A DNA stretch of 64,000 bases, from NCBI GenBank assembly GCA_001600355.1, contig BCJU01000001.1:6014013-6078012 (forward strand). The letters run 5' to 3'. The DNA comes from Meira nashicola (lineage: Eukaryota; Basidiomycota; Exobasidiomycetes; Exobasidiales; Brachybasidiaceae). This document shows, piece after piece, positions 18,892 to 29,339 of this stretch. The first letter of the stretch is position 1. Each line of letters opens with the position of its first letter. The notes under the pieces were generated by a model. It worked only from the letters and a program-made list of their open reading frames with translations, made no database searches and was not told where the DNA came from. Made by a program: the position numbers and the translations under genes.

Positions 18892-20928
18892 ATGAGCGGT
18901 GGCCAACAACAAAGATATCAAATGGTTCCTGGAGCGGAAATAGGCAGTCAAAGGGGAGGTATCCCTGCTCATCAACGTGTTACTTCTCCTTTGTCATCAA
19001 ATAGTCATAGTCATAGTGGCGAATCAGTTCGTAATCGTGGTCAACATTCTACTGATGACGTCGGTCAAGATTTAGGACCTTATTCACACATTCGTAAAGG
19101 TAGCGCAAAAGGAATGAGTAACTTTACACATCAATATCGTTCTGCTCCTCCAAATGCAGCTCCCGTTGCTGTAGCTGCTGCAACTGCAAACGGATACGGT
19201 CAACGTGGCTATAACGGTAACAGTGGACCTCCAAGTATGCGTACAGGTTATGTACCAGGATCACAGTTAACAAGTACAGATGCATCTATATCCGATCGAA
19301 GTGGTTCAACGCAATTCAACAGTAATGGAAGTCAATCTGATAGAAAGATGTTATTCGATTCAGCGCCAGCAGTTAGTTATTTGGCTAACAAAGATGACCC
19401 TGAACCGGATGATTATTTACACAATTCTGACGGACGAAAGCGTGATACATCTTTCATTTGTTGTTCAACCCGTGGTATTTTGAACGTTTTGGTTTTGTTA
19501 ATTCTTGTTTTGGGTTTGCTCACTTTGTTTGCCGGATATCCAATCATTTCGCACTTTACTGGTAGAAAAGAATCAAACCTTGGAGCATACAATCTGGGAG
19601 GTACAAACGGAACTGGACAAGTGCCAATCGTCGTTTCACAAATTCATCTCAAAGATCAAGATACTCCACAAAGTGCACAAACATGGACAAGCCCTGTAAC
19701 GAATAACAAATACCATCTCGTCTTCTCTGACGAATTCAACACTCCAGGACGTACTTTCTGGCCTAACGATGATCCATTTTGGGAAGCTGTTGATATTTGG
19801 TATGGTGCAACGGGAGATTATGAATGGTATACACCTGAACAAGTTAATACAACAAATGGACATTTACAAATCACTTTAACCGATGAACCGATGCATAACT
19901 TAAATTTCCGCTCGGGAATGTTACAATCTTGGAATAAATTTTGTTTCCAAGGTGGTTATATCGAATTCTCCGCAATCCTTCCCGGAAGTCAAACTCAAGT
20001 AGGTTGGTGGCCTGGTCTTTGGTTGATGGGTAATCTTGCTAGACCGGGTTATTTAGGTACAACAGATGGAATGTGGCCTTACTCTTATAATAGTTGTGAT
20101 TCAGGTATTTTGGCCAATCAAACTTCAACAGGCAGCAAAGGCTACAATGACGTTTCTACATATACAAAGAACAACAAAGTCGGTTTGAATTGGTTAAATG
20201 GTCAACGTACACCTGCATGTACATGTTCAGGATATGATCATCCAGGACCGAACAATAATGTGGGTAGAAGTGCACCCGAATTGGATATTTTAGAAGCTCA
20301 AATTAAACAACAATCTCAAGGTGAAGCTTCTCAATCCCTTCAAGTTGCACCATTTGATCTGGCATATGATTGGGATGACAGTCAAAGTACAATTTACAAT
20401 AGCGGTCAAACCACATTCAATACATACAAAGGTGGTGTATACCAAGAAGCAGGTTCTGCTTTATCTGATATTCCTGCAAAAGCCTACACTTTATCCGGTA
20501 ATACGTTTACAACATTTGGTGTTGATTATACTCCCGATTGGGATGGTAACGGAAAAGGAACGGTCACATGGTACATTGATGGAAAGGCAACATGGACTGT
20601 CACTGGTGCCGCTTTCCCAGCACGTCCCGATATCGATATCAGTCAACGTTTAATCCCAGTCGAACCAATGACAATCATTATGAATTTAGGTATCTCACGT
20701 GGTTTCCAATCCGATTTAGACTTTACTTCCCTCACATATCCTGCTACAATGAAGATCGATTACGTTCGTGTATATCAACCAAATTCATACTCTAAAGATT
20801 TGGTCTCTTGCGATCCACCAGATCATCCAACCAGCAAATATATTCAAGACAATATGGAAGTCTACTTGAACCCAAATCATACCACATGGCCCAAAACAGT
20901 TCCAAAGAATAAGCTAACGGGATGCTAG
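18892..20928 (+). CDS. KRE6: Beta-1,6-glucan synthesis protein KRE6/SKN1 (GH16-like)
   Basis: A 678-residue type II membrane protein. The N-terminal cytosolic region (about 190 residues) is Ser/Gln/Gly-rich. One transmembrane helix lies at about 196-220 (GILNVLVLLILVLGLLTLFA). A lumenal GH16-like domain begins near YHLVFSDEFNTPGRTFWPND. The GH16 acid motif is ELDILE at 463-468, and GWWPGLWLMGNLARPGY is a KRE6/SKN1 hallmark. Kre6-type proteins act in the ER/Golgi or at the plasma membrane and are needed for beta-1,6-glucan in the wall; whether they are hydrolases or transglycosylases is unsettled. Single exon, normal length. Start at the ATG after a poly-A run. Confidence 0.95.
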   Translation: MSGGQQQRYQMVPGAEIGSQRGGIPAHQRVTSPLSSNSHSHSGESVRNRGQHSTDDVGQDLGPYSHIRKGSAKGMSNFTHQYRSAPPNAAPVAVAAATANGYGQRGYNGNSGPPSMRTGYVPGSQLTSTDASISDRSGSTQFNSNGSQSDRKMLFDSAPAVSYLANKDDPEPDDYLHNSDGRKRDTSFICCSTRGILNVLVLLILVLGLLTLFAGYPIISHFTGRKESNLGAYNLGGTNGTGQVPIVVSQIHLKDQDTPQSAQTWTSPVTNNKYHLVFSDEFNTPGRTFWPNDDPFWEAVDIWYGATGDYEWYTPEQVNTTNGHLQITLTDEPMHNLNFRSGMLQSWNKFCFQGGYIEFSAILPGSQTQVGWWPGLWLMGNLARPGYLGTTDGMWPYSYNSCDSGILANQTSTGSKGYNDVSTYTKNNKVGLNWLNGQRTPACTCSGYDHPGPNNNVGRSAPELDILEAQIKQQSQGEASQSLQVAPFDLAYDWDDSQSTIYNSGQTTFNTYKGGVYQEAGSALSDIPAKAYTLSGNTFTTFGVDYTPDWDGNGKGTVTWYIDGKATWTVTGAAFPARPDIDISQRLIPVEPMTIIMNLGISRGFQSDLDFTSLTYPATMKIDYVRVYQPNSYSKDLVSCDPPDHPTSKYIQDNMEVYLNPNHTTWPKTVPKNKLTGC

Positions 20929-21263
20929 CCATTTTTCACTTTCTATCAATTTATCTGTACTTATATCTGTAAAAGTAGAGTAACTTCCCTTTTTGTTGCT
21001 CACCTCTTGCTTTCCCTTTCGCTTCGAATTCTCTTCTTTTTTTCCCGGGACACCTGCTTGATATCGATGGACTATCCTATATACATGCTCTTTTTCGCTT
21101 TCGACCCTCTTCTACATGTATCACAGCACCTTTTCTTTCTTCTGCTTACACGAGGATCGTACATAAATGGATTATCTTGATCTCGAAAAATGTCTACAAA
21201 TCGTTGTGAATCGGAGTGATATACAATGGTATGAGATTGAAGCATATTTTTTTGGAAGAAGAT
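20929..21263. other. Convergent 3' region of KRE6 and LEU2
   Basis: Pyrimidine-rich, T/C-biased DNA on the plus strand after the KRE6 stop. Nothing gene-like seen; presumably 3' UTRs of both genes. Confidence 0.35.
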
Positions 21264-22406
21264 TTAGAGAAGAGTTTCAAGAACGGCCAAGATCTTAGAA
21301 GCAACTTCATTCGTAGAAGCTTCACCACCCAAATCTTTTGTACGAATACCCAAACCTCCCATTTCTTGAGTATCCAACACTTTGCGAACTGCATCTTCGA
21401 TCGCTTGAGCTTCACGATGTAAGCCCAAAGACCAACGCAATAATAAAGCAGCTGACAAGATTGTTCCGATTGGGTTTGCAATTCCTTGTCCGGCAATATC
21501 AGGAGCAGAACCGTGGATGGGTTCGTACAAACCGATACATTTCGATTTTCCATCCGGCAAGCCAGCCAAAGAAGCAGAAGGCAATAAACCCAATGAACCA
21601 GGAATAACGGAAGATTCATCTGACAAGATATCACCAAACATGTTTTCTGTCAAAACAACACCGTTCAATTTACGTGGGTTGGAAACCATGACCATTGCGG
21701 CCGAATCAACCAACATATGGTCAACTTCAATGCCATCCTTCTTGAATTCTTTTTCGACTGTTTCCGTTACCACACGGCGCCAAAGACGACTGGTTGCCAA
21801 AACGTTTGCTTTGTCGATCGAGTGCAACTTCTTTGGTGGATCGCTTTGCAAAGCCAAATAAGCTGCCAAACGAGTGATACGTTCGACATCTGATTTGTTG
21901 TATACCATCGTATCAAAAGCCTCTCCAGCACTGTTGGGTGTGTCCAAATCAGCTTCTTGACGTTTTCCATAGTACAAGCCTTTAACTAATTCACGAACGA
22001 CAATAATATCAGTTCCAGTTGCAATTTCGGCTTTGAGAGGAGAATGAGCGACCAAAGATTGAGAAGGGAACAAAGCAGGTCGAACGTTTGCATACAAGTC
22101 AAAGTGAACACGTAAGTCCAATAAACCTTGTTCGGGACGAATTTTTGCAACTCCCCATTTTGGTCCACCAACGGCACCCAAAAGCATTGCATCTGCTTCT
22201 TCACATGCTTTCAGAGTTTGTTCAGGTAATGGCTTGCCATGAACGTCAATTGCAGCTCCTCCGAATAATTCTGGTTGTAATTTAAGCTCAAAATCTTTTG
22301 ATTTTTGAGAGATTAATAACAACACACGTACAGCTTCATTTGTAATTTCTGGTCCGATGCCATCACCGGCCAAGACGACAATTTTGTATTCTTTCTTGCC
22401 AACCAT
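21264..22406 (-). CDS. LEU2: 3-isopropylmalate dehydrogenase (leucine biosynthesis)
   Basis: A 380-residue single-exon enzyme of normal length. The N-terminus [18 protein letters not shown] is the family signature, [11 protein letters not shown] follows, and later come [12 protein letters not shown] and the conserved [20 protein letters not shown] and [19 protein letters not shown] segments. It oxidatively decarboxylates 3-isopropylmalate to 2-ketoisocaproate with NAD, the third step of leucine synthesis, in the cytosol of fungi. The start is the ATG at 22406; the frame extends upstream for 19 codons without an ATG. The highly conserved active-site Arg, Lys and Asp positions appear intact by eye. 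Confidence 0.96.
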   Translation of the reverse strand: MVGKKEYKIVVLAGDGIGPEITNEAVRVLLLISQKSKDFELKLQPELFGGAAIDVHGKPLPEQTLKACEEADAMLLGAVGGPKWGVAKIRPEQGLLDLRVHFDLYANVRPALFPSQSLVAHSPLKAEIATGTDIIVVRELVKGLYYGKRQEADLDTPNSAGEAFDTMVYNKSDVERITRLAAYLALQSDPPKKLHSIDKANVLATSRLWRRVVTETVEKEFKKDGIEVDHMLVDSAAMVMVSNPRKLNGVVLTENMFGDILSDESSVIPGSLGLLPSASLAGLPDGKSKCIGLYEPIHGSAPDIAGQGIANPIGTILSAALLLRWSLGLHREAQAIEDAVRKVLDTQEMGGLGIRTKDLGGEASTNEVASKILAVLETLL

Positions 22407-23208
22407 TTTGTGTTTAAGAGGGAATGATGTATAGTTGGTGGAAGTGAGAGGAAAAACGGACAAGACTTTATAAACACTTTTGTGTGCTTAAACCTTTCTT
22501 CATTTCTTCTCGTTGAAATGAGCTAGTACGGGCCGAAGCGGTTCTGACTCGCGTTGAGCGTAAAATGCACGGTCTGGTTGAATCCGTTTTTTTTCGGCGC
22601 TTTTAGTGAACGACGCAGCCAGTACACGGAATATCAAAGAAGCCTGCATTGACGTACTCTGTTCTTGACCTCACGGGCTCCTTCATCCATTTCCTTTAAT
22701 TTCGAGTAAGAGCGTCTCTATCGATTCCTTACACTGTGGTGCCGTCGTTTTCAATATTCTTTAACATTCCGAACTGAGTTTCCCATTCATCTCCAAAGAA
22801 CAATGTTATTCATAATACATCACTGGATTTGTTTCATAACGAAGTGGCATTCTCGGCTCCTACCTTTCAAGGCGTTCAGCACAGCCGCCTGCTTCTTTAT
22901 TCATTGACATATTGCAAGACAGAAAAGGCTTGAAAGTCAGCTAATGCGTTCACTGCGTTGCGCAGTGCACCTAGCGATTCGAGCATTTTAAGGTGTAATC
23001 CAAGCGCAGTGCTGCGCTTGCACACAGACGGAAACCCAATCCCTTGGCGCAGCTTGTCAATTTTCAGCCTAGGTAGTCTAGGTGATGCATGTGTTGAATT
23101 TTAGGAAAGGGAATATTTGAGTTTGCATACACTGCAGTTGGCAAACGCTCCACCCCCTTTTTTCATTTTTTAACTCCATCAATACAGTATTTTCTATCTT
23201 TCGCAAAG
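22407..23208. other. Divergent promoter region of LEU2 and the J-protein gene
   Basis: About 800 bases with no gene. Two strong hairpins with a shared GCGCAGTG core are listed separately. Confidence 0.4.
22951..23020. repeat. Pair of short perfect hairpins sharing a GCGCAGTG core
   Basis: The first stem is CACTGCG (22951-22957) with CGCAGTG (22961-22967) around TTG. The second stem is CAAGCGCAG (23001-23009) with CTGCGCTTG (23012-23020) around TG. Both can form in DNA or RNA, and both contain GCGCAGTG. They sit about 200 bases upstream of the J-protein start. Confidence 0.5.
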
Positions 23209-24708
23209 ATGGCAGACTCTACACAAAAAGTGGACGGTGCTCCTTCTGCTGAGGGACCTCGTAATATTTCAAGAGATGGTGACAAAGTTGCCGATATGGA
23301 ATATTATGATCTCCTTGGCGTTTCAGCTAATTCAACTGATTTAGATCTGAAAAAAGCATATCGTAAAGCTGCAATCAAAAATCATCCAGACAAAGGTGGA
23401 GATGAAGAAAAATTCAAAATGATCGGTGAAGCATATCGTGTTTTAAGCGATAATCATTTACGTGCTGATTATGATAAACATGGAAAGAAGAAGCCAACAG
23501 ATGAAGTTGGCTTGAAAGAAGCAACAGAAATGTTTGGAAACTTATTCGGAGGTGAAAGATTTATTGATCTGATTGGTGAAATTTCTCTCTTACGCGATTT
23601 CGGAAAAGCATCAGAGATCATGATGACGGAAGAAGAACGGGAAGAGATTGAAAAGAATATGCGGGAAGAACAAAGGAAAAATAATCCTGAAGCTGCAGCT
23701 CAACAAGCAACAGTTTCAGCCGGCGAACCTACAACTACATCTACAACATCAGCAAGCGGTACACCTGCTGGTGGCGAGACTGGAAAAGCAGGTGCAACTG
23801 TTGGAACAGATGCAGCAACAGCTACTGGAACAAATGCAACACCCGCAGCCGATTCCTCCGAAGAAGCAGCTTTGGCTGCCGGCAAGAAACCTGGCAAGCC
23901 AAAACTCACTCCTGAACAACGACAAAAACTTGAAGCTCTTGAAAAAGAAAAGCGTGAAGCAGAAGAAAAACGAATCATTGACCTCACACAAAAGCTCAAA
24001 GATCGTATCAGACCATTTGTTGAAGCACGCAATCCAGGTGATAAGGATGACAGTGAAACGCAAATTTGGGGTAAAAAGATGCGTGATGAGGCTGAAGATT
24101 TGAAATTGGAATCTTTTGGAATTGAACTTTTACATACGATCGGAAACATTTATTTGACTAAATCTACAACTTGGGTCAAATCGCAAAGACAGAATTTCTT
24201 AGGCGTACCTGGATTCTTTAGCCGATTAAAAGAAAAAGGAAGTATGGTAAAAGAGACATGGGGTTTGATGGGTAGCGCAATGAGCGTTTTGGTCAGTATG
24301 GAAGATATTGCCAGACGACAAGAGAAAGGAGATGTTGATGAAGAAGAAATGCGTAAATTGGAACAAGATATGAGCAGTAAGATGCTCCTTGCAACATGGA
24401 GAGGTGCACGTTCAGAGGTCAATGGTGTTTTGAGAAAAGTGTGCGATAATGTCTTGCACGAAAAAGGAATCGATAATAAGACTTTGCTCTATCGTGCTCG
24501 TGCCCTTGCTTTCCTCGGCGCAATCTACAAGAGTGTTCAACCTGAAGAAGGAGATGAAGAAAGAAGAGAATTGGAAAGATTGGTAGCCGAAGCAGCAGGG
24601 AAGAACAAGAAGAAGAAGGAAAAGAGAAGTAGATTAGGCACTCCCGCAGCCACAGCTTCTCCCGCTGAGACTGGTACACCTGCACCCGAAAGCGCAGCCA
24701 AAGCATAA
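23209..24708 (+). CDS. J-domain co-chaperone with DnaJ-X domain (CAJ1/DJP1 type)
   Basis: A 499-residue protein. The J domain lies at about residues 29-95 ([20 protein letters not shown]) with the Hsp70-activating HPD at 59-61 and [20 protein letters not shown] after it. A DnaJ-X type domain follows: [20 protein letters not shown], then an Ala/Thr-rich linker and the C-terminal part with [20 protein letters not shown]. The C-terminus is basic ([11 protein letters not shown]) then Ala/Pro/Thr-rich. There is no zinc-finger or Gly/Phe region, so it is a class C J-protein. Yeast relatives act in the cytosol and in peroxisomal import (Djp1). Precise orthology not resolved. Confidence 0.92.
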   Translation: MADSTQKVDGAPSAEGPRNISRDGDKVADMEYYDLLGVSANSTDLDLKKAYRKAAIKNHPDKGGDEEKFKMIGEAYRVLSDNHLRADYDKHGKKKPTDEVGLKEATEMFGNLFGGERFIDLIGEISLLRDFGKASEIMMTEEEREEIEKNMREEQRKNNPEAAAQQATVSAGEPTTTSTTSASGTPAGGETGKAGATVGTDAATATGTNATPAADSSEEAALAAGKKPGKPKLTPEQRQKLEALEKEKREAEEKRIIDLTQKLKDRIRPFVEARNPGDKDDSETQIWGKKMRDEAEDLKLESFGIELLHTIGNIYLTKSTTWVKSQRQNFLGVPGFFSRLKEKGSMVKETWGLMGSAMSVLVSMEDIARRQEKGDVDEEEMRKLEQDMSSKMLLATWRGARSEVNGVLRKVCDNVLHEKGIDNKTLLYRARALAFLGAIYKSVQPEEGDEERRELERLVAEAAGKNKKKKEKRSRLGTPAATASPAETGTPAPESAAKA

Positions 24709-24880
24709 TTTCATTCGTTGAACCAATAACATACCCAGCAACAATTTCATCGATCCAGATTATTTACGTTGTACCTTTTCTTATATCTCTCCTCATTTTT
24801 CAGGACTGAATTAACAACGCATTCCATAGATTACATTGATGAATAATTTACAGTGTGAAAGATTACGTCCCTTGATTCAC

Positions 24881-27211
24881 CTAAATGGTGACCTTTGTCC
24901 CACCGCATATTGCGCATCGAGTACATGCTTCCAAGGCCGATTTTTGCAAATCACTTGTCGCATCTTCAACCAAAATAGATTGGTGACAGCAAACAATACA
25001 TGCTGAAGCACGTATGTTGCAAAGAATACCAAATGTAGTTGAACACCTATTCCATTTATGACCATCTCTGCAATTTGCTTCGAAAGGAGAAAAGATGCCC
25101 ACAAGAACTGGGGTATCGCAAATCGGACAACGTTCTCCTACATCAATTCCCGTTGCAGGATTTGCTCCAATCTTGACTGTCCATTCATGTATCAATTTTG
25201 CACCAATATTCATTCCTCTCAGATCAGCCAAAAGGGATTCGATCGTTCCTAAATCCTCATCCAATCTGTTTGCAAGACAAAATGCAATAGCAGCAATACG
25301 CATACAATGCATTTCAGAAAAATCATCGAAATTCTTTCCACTGGCTTCTTTCAATAGGTCAAGAATGTACTTCATATGATTTTGTAATATGTCGAATGCC
25401 AAGCGAGGTTTCAATTGCTCAATATCCTTGCATACATCTGCAAGCATGCCACTTTCCAATCCTTTACCCTTGAAACTCTTCAACCAATAGCTTAATTGGA
25501 GTGCACTCGCGAGTCGCAGATGCCCATCTTCTTTGCAATTTTCAACTACGAGAGCACAATGTCTGAATATCGGAGCTGTATCAATTGCTCTTTCTAAGTG
25601 CAATGAAAGGGATCGTTTCAACTTCGACCTTCTTGCTATGTTTTGTATTGGTATTCCGTTAATATCATGGTCTTCTAAATGAACGAATTCATACATGATC
25701 GCTTTAGCTTTGGTCAGAAGTCCGTTTTGATTTGAGCCTGCAAAATGAGCTTGCGTTAAAGCTACTTCCAAGGTGGAAGTTGGATGTTGAATAAATGACC
25801 ACGGACTGACATCATTATTGTCCAAATTCAGGAAAGCCACTCCACAGTCATCAGATTTGAACGCATACATTCCTCTTTTCTTCTCCATATCCCGCTGAAG
25901 TTCTTGCACTTCTGTGTTTGGTGCTTCTATCTCGCCGGCAGGTAGAACAGCCTGTCTAATTTGCGGAAATCTTTCTTTGTATCGATATATTGTGCCATCT
26001 TTCAAAGTGATCGTCATTTTGTGATCAGTGCCTTGATCAAGTTGTAAGCTTATTACCGGCTTCAAATTTGCAATTTTTTCTCCTTTACTATCAAGAGTAG
26101 CGATAATTAATCTTGCATACGTTGGTATGTCTTGTGCTTCCTCAACTTGGTGAAAATTTACTTCAAACAATTGCCCTGCCGTACAAAGGTACAAGCACAA
26201 GTCACGCTTAGACCATTGAGCATGATAGACGTATGTATTAGCAAATATAGTCGAATACGATCCTTCTTCCTTCTCATTTGCCCATAGCTGGCTTTCAAGC
26301 TGACAGATCTCCGCATTAAAACGCAATATTTGAAGCCCTTCGGGACCAACGACAGCGATCATTTGACGGAGTTCCTCCCCTTCAGATTGAAGTGATGCAG
26401 GATAGATTGAATTTATGAGGTACGTCTCCTTCAAATTGTATCCTTCGGGAACGCCATCATATACCATAATGATTGACAATGGAACTTTTCCATAATGATC
26501 TAAATGAATTTGCCAAACGATTGCCCTATTCTCATCTTGACATGTTGCCATCAGATGGACACTTTGTTCGTTTATACTGTCAGGGCTAGGATCAAGGAAG
26601 GTGAATGCGCTGACCGAAATATCCAAACCATCTCCAATTGCGCATCTAGGATCGGACAAACATGTTAGGCATTGCCAAGGCCCGATAAATTGATTATCTG
26701 GAGCGTACCAAAGATGCAGATCCCTTCGTGTTGTCAACGTTGCAAAGAATGGACTTGCATTGGGACCGATTTCCAAAGGGGCCCACTGTGCATGCATGAA
26801 ACGTTTTTCGTACGTTGTCAGATCTATCTTTCTATCTTTGCCTACCCTTCCATTGATACCGACAGTCGGAACGTCTCCGATGAAGATTGATGAATGAAAT
26901 GTTTCTGTATGTTTTCCTGCATCTCTATGATGAAGAAAATGATCATCGCTTTCCAAAAAAGGAGCAATTCCTCCATGTCGTATATTTACGATATCCACTG
27001 CCTCATCACATCGAATTAAAACTGCACCAGAAGGAGAAATGTCGATATTGTTTGGTTTAGAAGGACAGGATGATAAATCTGTTGTTCCGAGCCTCCAAGG
27101 TAAAAATTCATGTAAATCTTCTTCATCGCTCATCCAATTGTCACTTTGCGAATCTTGCTCCCTTTCACTGGCTATCGTGGGCACACCAGAGGTACCATTG
27201 GCGCTGAACAT
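24881..27211 (-). CDS. RNA polymerase III factor TFIIIC subunit with C-terminal zinc finger
   Basis: A 776-residue protein. The C-terminal 90 residues carry a dense Cys/His array: CPICDTPVLVGIF, then CRDGHKWNRCSTTFGILC, CIVCC and CTRCAICGG. This matches the putative zinc-finger domain of TFIIIC 90-kDa subunits (human GTF3C4, fission yeast Sfc9). The N-terminal half begins LPWRLGTTDLSSCPSKPNNI, then DISPSGAVLIRCDEAVDIVN, and looks like the beta-propeller TFIIIC-delta region. TFIIIC binds A and B boxes of tRNA genes and recruits TFIIIB. The start is the ATG at 27211; four codons upstream in frame lack an ATG. Assignment rests on the zinc-finger pattern and propeller-like N-terminus. Confidence 0.85.
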   Translation of the reverse strand: MFSANGTSGVPTIASEREQDSQSDNWMSDEEDLHEFLPWRLGTTDLSSCPSKPNNIDISPSGAVLIRCDEAVDIVNIRHGGIAPFLESDDHFLHHRDAGKHTETFHSSIFIGDVPTVGINGRVGKDRKIDLTTYEKRFMHAQWAPLEIGPNASPFFATLTTRRDLHLWYAPDNQFIGPWQCLTCLSDPRCAIGDGLDISVSAFTFLDPSPDSINEQSVHLMATCQDENRAIVWQIHLDHYGKVPLSIIMVYDGVPEGYNLKETYLINSIYPASLQSEGEELRQMIAVVGPEGLQILRFNAEICQLESQLWANEKEEGSYSTIFANTYVYHAQWSKRDLCLYLCTAGQLFEVNFHQVEEAQDIPTYARLIIATLDSKGEKIANLKPVISLQLDQGTDHKMTITLKDGTIYRYKERFPQIRQAVLPAGEIEAPNTEVQELQRDMEKKRGMYAFKSDDCGVAFLNLDNNDVSPWSFIQHPTSTLEVALTQAHFAGSNQNGLLTKAKAIMYEFVHLEDHDINGIPIQNIARRSKLKRSLSLHLERAIDTAPIFRHCALVVENCKEDGHLRLASALQLSYWLKSFKGKGLESGMLADVCKDIEQLKPRLAFDILQNHMKYILDLLKEASGKNFDDFSEMHCMRIAAIAFCLANRLDEDLGTIESLLADLRGMNIGAKLIHEWTVKIGANPATGIDVGERCPICDTPVLVGIFSPFEANCRDGHKWNRCSTTFGILCNIRASACIVCCHQSILVEDATSDLQKSALEACTRCAICGGTKVTI

Positions 27212-27704
27212 AATTTCGTTCACACCAAAAGCATGATTGGGATAATGATGGATGGATGTAGACTAATTGGAAGATTAACACATTTAAGTTTAGCGTGTTT
27301 GATTCGACAACCTTTTCCCCGCGTTGGACGTGCAACATGCATATATGCCAATTCACCTTTCCTAGTCCTCTAAATCACTCTAGTTCGCATATCATCGTCT
27401 AAACAACTGAATTACAAAAGTATAACTGACGTGAAGATGTCTTTTGGCCAAATTGTTGGTATTATAATATCACCAAATTACCTCACATGCAAAGGTATGT
27501 GCTAAAGAAAACGCAAAAAGAGACAAAGAGAGGACAATCGAATGAGAGTGTTTTGAGTGTATGATAAAGAGGAGAGAGAATTAAATGGAAAGAGTATAAA
27601 GAGAATGAAAATTAATAATGCCAAGTAGAGATACGAAATGAAAAAAATGTTCAGCATAGCAAATGCATGAATAGCAAGTAAAGAAGAAGCCCAATCGATA
27701 CCGC
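27212..27704. other. Spacer between the TFIIIC gene and the lipase 3' end
   Basis: About 490 bases, AT-rich, presumably the TFIIIC promoter plus the lipase 3' UTR. No gene seen. Confidence 0.35.
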
Positions 27705-29339
27705 TTAGCGACGCTCAGCCATTTCAGGCGAACGTTCTTCTTCCGAGATGGAGCTTTCGATGGTATCCTTGATACCCGTATAAACAACTCTGTGAGCGTC
27801 TATTCCCATAATGAAGTCCAAATGTTCATATCCTTCCAATTCGACAGCATGGACAATGTCAATGTTCTTTTCGTTTCTCTCCATACGTTGTGCCAATGGT
27901 TTACCCAAGACCAACATATCCAAATTTCCGTAGTAAATCGAATGACGAGGGAAAGTGCGTGGGAACCATGGTTCTTGAACACGAGGGTCGAAGATGCATC
28001 CACGATGAGAGAAACCACTCATGTAATAGTAAAGCAATTCGGAAGAAGTTGGAACGGGTAATGTACGGAAAATCTTTGGCTTTTGACGCATGACCCAATT
28101 GTGGTCGTGGAAGCCGAACAAGTACGAGAAGATAACGTAACCAAGATGTCCGAAGATGTAAGCAGGTAGATATTGTTGGAATAGACCGATAGCAGGAATG
28201 AATTCTTTGACACCAAAGATCGTTGACCACCATTTACGCGAACGGAATTGACGTAATAAACTGAAGGGGAATTTACGCAAAACGGGACCGGAGTAGACAG
28301 CAGGACCAATAGCCGTGAAAGAAGAAATCTTTCTGCCAAGTTCAGGGCAAATACCAGGCGATAGAGCGATGTACATCGATCCACTTCCTTGTGAATGTCC
28401 AACGAATGCCACACGTGGACGTCCGGTTGCACCTGTGATGAATTCGATAACATCACGCAAATCGAATGCCAATTCTTTGAGACCGAATGCCCAGAATCTG
28501 GGATCGTTACGGGTATATTCAGTGTGTCCGGCACCAAAGTTAGCACGAATGTTAGTCACCCAAACATCATAACCTTGATCGACGAGCCAGAATGCCATAC
28601 TTCTTTCTTCGCAAACGAAAAAGTGGGAGGAATTACACAAGATACCGTGTTGCAAGACGACAGGATAACCGGTTGCAGTTCCACGACGAGGATCAGAGAC
28701 ACGGTGAGCCTTCAAGATCCAACCTCCTTCTGTGATGATTTCATGCTCATCACAACGGTATCCCCAGTAATTTGCGTAGTATTGTGGCTTTCCACTGAAA
28801 CGTTCACCAGTCATTCTACGTTCGTATTCACGGTCACCACGAGCGCGTGGAGGAGCTTTCTTTAGTGGGTTCAAGTAAGCTGCAAATGCTGCAACAAGAA
28901 CGACACCCAAACCAGCAAGAGTTAAGAAGAAAGAAGCGGATTGACGGATGAACAATCTTATTTTGTTGAAAAAGTTCATTTCACCGTAATTTTGTACAAC
29001 ATGGTCAAAGAACACCATTTCAAGCGGAGGTTCATCTTCATAATCTCCAAAGGTTGGATCGAAGAATTCTTGTCCCCCTTCTGGTGTACGTGCTGTATCA
29101 CCTGTAGTATGGATATGTTCAACGTTGAAGTGGTGACCACGACCTGTAGTGGGGTCTTGTTGCCTGGATTGCCCATGTTCTTCGGATGAATATGCATTGC
29201 CTGCTTGAACGTCAGAAGTGACATCTTGTTCGTGACTACGTTGTCCTTGTTGATCGTTGAATGGATCTTGATGGTTTTCCTCTTCTGGACTATCGCGCTG
29301 ACCGCGCATACGGCGACTATAATCGATAAAGGCAGACAT
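27705..29339 (-). CDS. Steryl-ester hydrolase / acid-lipase family, membrane-anchored (YEH/TGL1-like)
   Basis: A 544-residue protein. The N-terminal 110 residues are polar and disordered. One membrane segment lies near residues 135-155 (FFLTLAGLGVVLVAAFAAYL), followed by an alpha/beta-hydrolase domain. The lid and oxyanion region starts at ADLIT-equivalent sequence DEHEIITEGGWILKAHRV, then VVLQHGILCNSSHFF. The nucleophile elbow is GHSQGSG with Ser316, and the likely acid and base are in NLDMLVLGKPLAQ and EGYEHLDFIMG. The fold and HGxxxxS oxyanion motif match lysosomal acid lipases and yeast Tgl1/Yeh1/Yeh2, which release sterols from steryl esters on lipid droplets or at the membrane. A paralogue lies at 52563-54356. 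Confidence 0.9.
   Translation of the reverse strand: MSAFIDYSRRMRGQRDSPEEENHQDPFNDQQGQRSHEQDVTSDVQAGNAYSSEEHGQSRQQDPTTGRGHHFNVEHIHTTGDTARTPEGGQEFFDPTFGDYEDEPPLEMVFFDHVVQNYGEMNFFNKIRLFIRQSASFFLTLAGLGVVLVAAFAAYLNPLKKAPPRARGDREYERRMTGERFSGKPQYYANYWGYRCDEHEIITEGGWILKAHRVSDPRRGTATGYPVVLQHGILCNSSHFFVCEERSMAFWLVDQGYDVWVTNIRANFGAGHTEYTRNDPRFWAFGLKELAFDLRDVIEFITGATGRPRVAFVGHSQGSGSMYIALSPGICPELGRKISSFTAIGPAVYSGPVLRKFPFSLLRQFRSRKWWSTIFGVKEFIPAIGLFQQYLPAYIFGHLGYVIFSYLFGFHDHNWVMRQKPKIFRTLPVPTSSELLYYYMSGFSHRGCIFDPRVQEPWFPRTFPRHSIYYGNLDMLVLGKPLAQRMERNEKNIDIVHAVELEGYEHLDFIMGIDAHRVVYTGIKDTIESSISEEERSPEMAERR

Noticed and set aside
23700..24149. Long antisense open frame inside the J-protein gene
   Set aside because: Shadow of the Ala/Thr-rich coding strand; the J-protein is clearly the gene.
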